From: Mycobacterium asiaticum DSM 44297
GTDB taxonomy: Bacteria; Actinomycetota; Actinomycetes; Mycobacteriales; Mycobacteriaceae
DNA: 64,000 bases
NCBI RefSeq assembly: GCF_000613245.1
Contig: NZ_HG964938.1
Coordinates: 280,237 to 344,236 of the forward strand
Reading direction: 5' to 3'
The notes below the pieces were generated by a model that was given only the letters and a program-made list of their open reading frames with translations, searched no databases and had not been told where the DNA came from. The position numbers and the translations under genes are program-made. Of the stretch, positions 59,875-64,000 are shown one piece after another (position 1 is the stretch's first letter; every line of letters starts with the position of its first letter).

Positions 59875-61200
59875 ATGACGACGACCGAGGGCAACCCGAC
59901 CCGTACCGGGGGCGAGGACGCGATCGGCGCCCCGCCCGCCTCCCCGACTCTGGTGCCGGCCGAGCGCTACTACTCTCCGGCGTTCGCCGCGCTGGAGATC
60001 CAACGCATGTGGCCGCGGGTATGGCAGATCGCGTGCATGGTCGACCATGTCGCCGAACCGGGTGATTACTTCGAATACCGTTGCGGCCCATACGGAGTAT
60101 TGATTGTCCGAGGAGACGACGGCGTGCTGCGCGCGTTTCAGAACGCCTGCCGGCATCGCGGCAACTCGCTGTGTGTGGGTTCGGGTTCGGGTCTGCGCGA
60201 ACTCAAATGCGGCTACCACGGCTGGACCTGGGACCTGGCCGGTGTGCTCAAGCGAGTGCCCAACCGCAAGGGTTTCGGCTCGCTGAAGATGTCCGACTTT
60301 CCTCTGTTGCCAGCGTTGGTCGACACCTTCGAGGGCATGGTGTTCGTCAATCTCGACCTGGGCGCGGTGCCGTTACTGGAGTACCTGGACGAGATTCCGC
60401 AGGACATCGCGTGGTGCAATATCGGCGACTTCCGTTGCTATGCCACGTTGACGGTGGAGGTCGAGGCCAACTGGAAGACAATCGCCGACGGTTACAGCGA
60501 GACCTATCACATCCAGACGCTGCATCCCGAACTATTGCGCTGTGTCGACGATATTCATGCCCCGCAGAAGATTTGGGTGCATACCGGAAAGTCGGATCAA
60601 CCCTACGGGGTGCCGAGCCCTCGGTTCGAAGGCAAGTTGAGCGACGAAGAGGTCTGGGACGCTTACGTTTACACGCAGGGCGCGTTGATGGGCGCGGCCG
60701 AGGGCACTCCGTTCCCCGCCGCCGAACGGCAGCCCGGCCAAACGGTGCCCGACCTGATCGCGGCCCACACTCGGGCGTTCGCCGCGAGTCGCGGTGTCGA
60801 CTTGGATTGGGCCGACACCGACCGGATCACCCGGTTGCACCAGTACAACGTCTTCCCCAACATGACGTTCCTGGCCAACGCCGACCATTTGACGATCATG
60901 TGCTCGCGGCCGGGCCCGGATCCCGATCACGGTGAGCTGGTGATGTTCCTGATGTCGCGTTTGCCACCGGGCGCCGGGTGGAACAAGCCGACCGATGTGC
61001 GGATGTCGGCCGCGGACGCCGAACCCGGAATCGTGCTCACGCAGGACATCCGGGTGCTGCCCGGCCTGCAGCGCGGGCTGCATCAGCCCGGGCTCACCCA
61101 TTTGGTGCTGTCCAACGAAGAGCGTCGCGTGATCAACATACACCGCAACCTGGAGCGCTATCTTGACCTGCCCGAGTCCGACCGGATGACCGGCGGCTGA
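59875..61200 (+). CDS. Rieske-type aromatic ring-hydroxylating oxygenase, large subunit
   Basis: 441 residues. Rieske motif CRHRGNSLCVGSG followed by CGYHGWTW, and mononuclear iron ligands in NWKTIADGYSETYHIQTLHP. ATG at 59875 is 13 bases after the deacylase stop; the pair likely shares the palindrome-controlled promoter upstream. The C-terminal region has MCSRPGPDPDHGELVMFLM, typical of the group that hydroxylates larger or bicyclic aromatics. Partner reductase not present. Substrate unknown. Confidence 0.88.
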   Translation: MTTTEGNPTRTGGEDAIGAPPASPTLVPAERYYSPAFAALEIQRMWPRVWQIACMVDHVAEPGDYFEYRCGPYGVLIVRGDDGVLRAFQNACRHRGNSLCVGSGSGLRELKCGYHGWTWDLAGVLKRVPNRKGFGSLKMSDFPLLPALVDTFEGMVFVNLDLGAVPLLEYLDEIPQDIAWCNIGDFRCYATLTVEVEANWKTIADGYSETYHIQTLHPELLRCVDDIHAPQKIWVHTGKSDQPYGVPSPRFEGKLSDEEVWDAYVYTQGALMGAAEGTPFPAAERQPGQTVPDLIAAHTRAFAASRGVDLDWADTDRITRLHQYNVFPNMTFLANADHLTIMCSRPGPDPDHGELVMFLMSRLPPGAGWNKPTDVRMSAADAEPGIVLTQDIRVLPGLQRGLHQPGLTHLVLSNEERRVINIHRNLERYLDLPESDRMTGG

Positions 61201-61220
61201 GGCGCCAGGCGCGAAGTCCA

Positions 61221-61241
61221 TTGCGCGAGCGTCTGTTCGCC
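61221..61241. terminator. Hairpin at convergent Rieske / LuxR-regulator junction
   Basis: GCGAGC-GTCT-GTTCGC pairs with one G-U pair and lies within TTGCGCGAGC...GTTCGCC, the same frame as the hairpin at 39126-39147, with the loop bases in reverse-complement form. It lies between two convergent stops, so may end both transcripts. Confidence 0.45.
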
Positions 61242-61248
61242 GGGTCAC

Positions 61249-64000
61249 TCACCCCCGGCGGGCGGCCTCTTGGGCCAGTTGCACACGGGACGCCAAACCG
61301 AGCTTGGTGTAGACGTGGGTGAGATGCGTTTCGACGGTGCGCGGTGAAATGAAAAGCCTTGTGGCGATGTCCTTGTTGGCCAAGCCCTCGCTAACTAACC
61401 GCACGACGTCCCGCTCGGCCGGCGTAAGCGATGCCCAACCGGCGGACGGGCGTTTGCGTTCCCCGCGACCGCGCTGCGCGTAGGCGATCGCCTCCGAACT
61501 GGACAGCGCCGCACCCTCGCCGAACGCCGCATTGAAATTGTTCTCGCCCAAGCCATCTCGTACCGCGGAAACCGATGCTTCGTAGTCGGCTTGGTGAATT
61601 GCATACCGCACTTCGCCGGTACGCTGCCGGATACCTTGTGCTGCACCCAGCAGCCGGGCCGCTTCGGTATGGCTCGCGGCTTGCGCGGCAAGCGCGGCAA
61701 GCGCATCGAAGACGTCGGGCACGCCTAACTGTGCCCCGGTCTCAGCCGCACACGCCAGCGCTTCGTGCGCGTCGCGCTCGGCCGCCTCGATCGCTTCAGG
61801 GTGAGCTTCGGCACGGGCAACGCGGGCACGAGCATTCAGCGCGAGCATTCGAAAATATCCTGCGGTTACCGACACAGCCTGATCGGCCCAGAGCCGGGCC
61901 GTCGCTACATCGCCTGCCGCTCGCTCGGCGTCTGCTCTCCACATCAAGTTCGTCGCAGAGAAGCCGGCGTCCGGGATCTGGCCATATGCCTTGGCGAGGG
62001 CGTCTTTGGCGGCCGCGGCGTCTCCCGCGGCCAAGTGTGCGGCACCCAACGCGAGATGGCCGAGTCCTTCGATGGACGCGCCGAGCTCGACGGCGGACTC
62101 GATCGCCAGTTCGGCGGCGGCCAGCGCCGCAGCCGGTTTGCCGTGCCACCCCAGCACAAAGCTCTGCGCTATCAGGGCATTGAATTTGGTGAACAGGTCG
62201 CCGGCCGCGTCGGCGTCGGCGAGTACATCCCGTATTTCATCCTCGGCGCCCTCGAGGTCGCCCCGCATCGTCCGCCCACCGGCGATGCCATACAGGCGGC
62301 ACTGACCCGAGGCGACTCGGTCACCGATCGCGTCGGCGAGGTCTCGTCCTTCGGCGGCCACGTGCTCGGCGATCGAGCCGCCGGCCATGGCGGCCGCATA
62401 GGCCCGGAAGCCGAGCAGCTGGCTCAGTCGCCACTTGTCGCCCAGGGCGCGCGCGAACTCGATGGCCTCGGCGAAGAATGTTTCGGCCTGTTCGGGGTTC
62501 AGGGCGGCTGCCGTACCAACGCAGCCGGTGAGGGCGCGGACCAGCAGGGCAGGGTCGTCGAGTCGGCGAGCGATCGCGAGGGCTTCGGTCGCCTGCTCCA
62601 TCCGCGCCGGCAGACCAAGCCAGCCGTCGAACAGGGCAGCATCGGCCAGCGCCCGGGCGAGCACGGCCGGAGCCACCTCGCGGTCTACCGAGTCCCGTTC
62701 GGCCAGCGCCTCATCGATCCAACTCATTCCCTCACGCAGGCGGCCGCGGGTTAGCCACAGCGGCTGCAACGATGACGCGAGCTGTAGCGCAAGCTCGATG
62801 TCGCCGTTTTCGCGGCTCCAGCCGAAAGCGGCACGCAGATTGTCGATTTCGATCTCGGTGTCGTCGACCCGCCGTTGGTGACCCGTAGCGGCCGGGGCGT
62901 CCAGCATGGCAGCCATCGCGGTGTAGTAGTCCCGGTGGCGCCCGCGGACGGCGTCGGCTTCCCCGGACTCGCCGAGCTTTTCCAGGGCGTACTGGCGGAC
63001 CGTTTCCAGCAGCCGGTAGCGCGATCGACCGCCGGTGTTGTCCGCGACCACCAACGATTTGTCCACCAGTAGCGTCAACAAGTCGAGCAGCTGGAACCGC
63101 TCGACCTCACTGCCGCCGGCCACCGCTCTGGCGGCGGCCAGATCGAAGCCCCCCATGAAGGGCGCGAGCCGGCGAAACAGCACCCGCTCGGGCTCGGTCA
63201 GCAGCGCATGCGACCAATCCACCGAGGCACGCAGCGTCTGCTGACGGCGCACCGCGATGCGCCCACCACCGGTCAACAGCCGGAAGCGGTCATTCAAACT
63301 TCCGGCAATCTCCTCTAGCGACAATGCGCGCACCCGCGCCGCGGCCAATTCGATGGCCAGGGGCATGCCGTCGAGCCGGCGGCAGATCTCCCGGATCGCC
63401 GAAACCTGGTCGGCGCTGAAGTCGGGACGCGCGCGGCGGGCGCGGTCGACGAAGAGCTCGACGGCCTCGTCGTCCAGCGACAAGGATGGCACCCGCCAGG
63501 TCACCTCGCCTGGCACGGCGATCGGCTCACGGCTGGTGGCCAGCAGTGTGAGGTTCGGACAGGCGCTCAACAGCGCGTTGACCAGCACAGCAACCGCGTC
63601 GACCAAGTGCTCGCAATTGTCGAACACCATCAACGTCCGACGGTCCGACACAAACCGCGCCACTGCGTCGGTCGTAGACCGTCCCGGCTGGTCGGAGAGT
63701 CCGAGGGCTTCGGCGGCGGCGGCCGGGACGAGGCCTGGGTCGGTGATCGGCGCCAGATCGATGAACCAGACTCCGGCATCGAAATCGGCCGCCGCCTGGT
63801 CTGCGACCTGGATGGCCAACCGGGTCTTACCCACACCACCGGCGCCGGTCAAGACAACCAGCCGCTCGGCCGGGAGGATCCTACGCAAGTCGGCAATCTC
63901 ACCGTCGCGGCCTACGAAACTGGTGAGTTGCACCGGCAAGTGTTCGGCGGCATTGGATTTCAGAGTTCGTAGCGGCGGAAACTCGCTGCGGACATCCGGG
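61249..64000 (-). CDS. LuxR-type ATPase regulator (5' end outside window)
   Basis: At least 916 codons. The frame is open to the right edge. The edge-proximal sequence DVRSEFPPLRTLKSNAAEHL, followed by PVQLTSFVGRDGEIADLRRI, matches the joint between a class III cyclase domain and the ATPase in mycobacterial Rv0386/Rv1358/Rv2488c-type proteins, so a cyclase domain probably lies beyond the window. Walker A is GAGGVGKTR, Walker B-like VFDNCEHLVD, then LATSREPIAVPGEVTWRVPS and TPR-like repeats. The C-terminal LuxR HTH is complete: LTPAERDVVRLVSEGLANKD, TVETHLTHVYTKLGLASRVQ. Large regulator; signal and targets unknown. Confidence 0.87.
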   Translation of the reverse strand, partial: PDVRSEFPPLRTLKSNAAEHLPVQLTSFVGRDGEIADLRRILPAERLVVLTGAGGVGKTRLAIQVADQAAADFDAGVWFIDLAPITDPGLVPAAAAEALGLSDQPGRSTTDAVARFVSDRRTLMVFDNCEHLVDAVAVLVNALLSACPNLTLLATSREPIAVPGEVTWRVPSLSLDDEAVELFVDRARRARPDFSADQVSAIREICRRLDGMPLAIELAAARVRALSLEEIAGSLNDRFRLLTGGGRIAVRRQQTLRASVDWSHALLTEPERVLFRRLAPFMGGFDLAAARAVAGGSEVERFQLLDLLTLLVDKSLVVADNTGGRSRYRLLETVRQYALEKLGESGEADAVRGRHRDYYTAMAAMLDAPAATGHQRRVDDTEIEIDNLRAAFGWSRENGDIELALQLASSLQPLWLTRGRLREGMSWIDEALAERDSVDREVAPAVLARALADAALFDGWLGLPARMEQATEALAIARRLDDPALLVRALTGCVGTAAALNPEQAETFFAEAIEFARALGDKWRLSQLLGFRAYAAAMAGGSIAEHVAAEGRDLADAIGDRVASGQCRLYGIAGGRTMRGDLEGAEDEIRDVLADADAAGDLFTKFNALIAQSFVLGWHGKPAAALAAAELAIESAVELGASIEGLGHLALGAAHLAAGDAAAAKDALAKAYGQIPDAGFSATNLMWRADAERAAGDVATARLWADQAVSVTAGYFRMLALNARARVARAEAHPEAIEAAERDAHEALACAAETGAQLGVPDVFDALAALAAQAASHTEAARLLGAAQGIRQRTGEVRYAIHQADYEASVSAVRDGLGENNFNAAFGEGAALSSSEAIAYAQRGRGERKRPSAGWASLTPAERDVVRLVSEGLANKDIATRLFISPRTVETHLTHVYTKLGLASRVQLAQEAARRG

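Noticed and set aside
57792..59894. Open frame of 700 codons antisense to the deacylase gene
   Set aside because: Shadow frame of GC-rich DNA. The plus strand carries the metal and family motifs, and the antisense translation has no recognisable domain.

Overview
The window is GC-rich chromosomal DNA from a mycobacterium, most likely a member of the PE_PGRS-bearing (mainly slow-growing) lineage. The grounds are two PE_PGRS genes, a cutinase, LpqC and other lipoproteins, F420-type oxidoreductases, many TetR regulators, class III cyclase/AAA proteins, a fused FadE-type acyl-CoA dehydrogenase and many GTG/TTG starts. I saw no rRNA, tRNA, CRISPR array, insertion sequence or phage gene. No gap between genes exceeds 300 bases.

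Layout. 1-4.9 kb: a partial MmgE/PrpD gene, a DUF302 gene, and an IclR regulator divergent from an ADH / NTF2-like / SDR operon. 4.9-9.9 kb: a methyltransferase pair, and a zinc-ribbon/cyclase/AAA protein coupled to an SDR. 9.9-12.8 kb: a SulP anion transporter paired with an ABC-type sulfate-binding protein. 12.9-20.5 kb: a PE_PGRS protein with a beta-propeller-like C-terminal domain, two flavin monooxygenases, two divergent paralogous TetR genes and an LLM oxidoreductase, tied together by shared palindromes. 20.6-28.3 kb: cutinase, TetR/PPOX, SRPBCC, polysaccharide deacetylase, Rieske oxygenase/PaaX, a DUF3558-like lipoprotein and TetR/hydrolase.

28.3-44.3 kb is a catabolic region. A six-gene operon encodes amidohydrolase, double CoA-transferase, an unknown 109-residue protein, thiolase, DUF35 and PadR. 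A LacI-ALDH pair diverges from it. A second operon encodes a double acyl-CoA dehydrogenase, thiolase and DUF35, with a divergent TetR. The enzyme set fits uptake of a carboxylic acid as a CoA ester, dehydrogenation, and thiolase/aldolase-type chain shortening, with an aldehyde oxidised by ALDH. The substrate cannot be read from sequence.

44.3-52.7 kb: DUF1214/sulfotransferase, a small membrane protein, a second PE_PGRS gene, an acyltransferase, MarR/LpqC, and a catalase-family peroxidase with cytochrome b561. 52.7-56.9 kb: a tandem duplication of a FtsX-type permease plus an ABC ATPase that carries a cyclic-nucleotide-binding domain. 57.1-64 kb: an anti-sigma antagonist/kinase pair, an N-acyl-D-amino-acid deacylase-like enzyme, a second Rieske oxygenase, and a large LuxR-type ATPase regulator running off the right edge.

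The best leads are the PE_PGRS-propeller/monooxygenase regulon with its repeated 14-bp palindrome, the unusual SulP plus sulfate-binding-protein pair, the catabolic operons with two thiolase-DUF35 modules, and the duplicated cNMP-gated ABC systems in the same window as a cyclase-type protein. Divergent regulator pairs almost all carry a clear inverted repeat; these are listed one by one. All functions are inferred from sequence.
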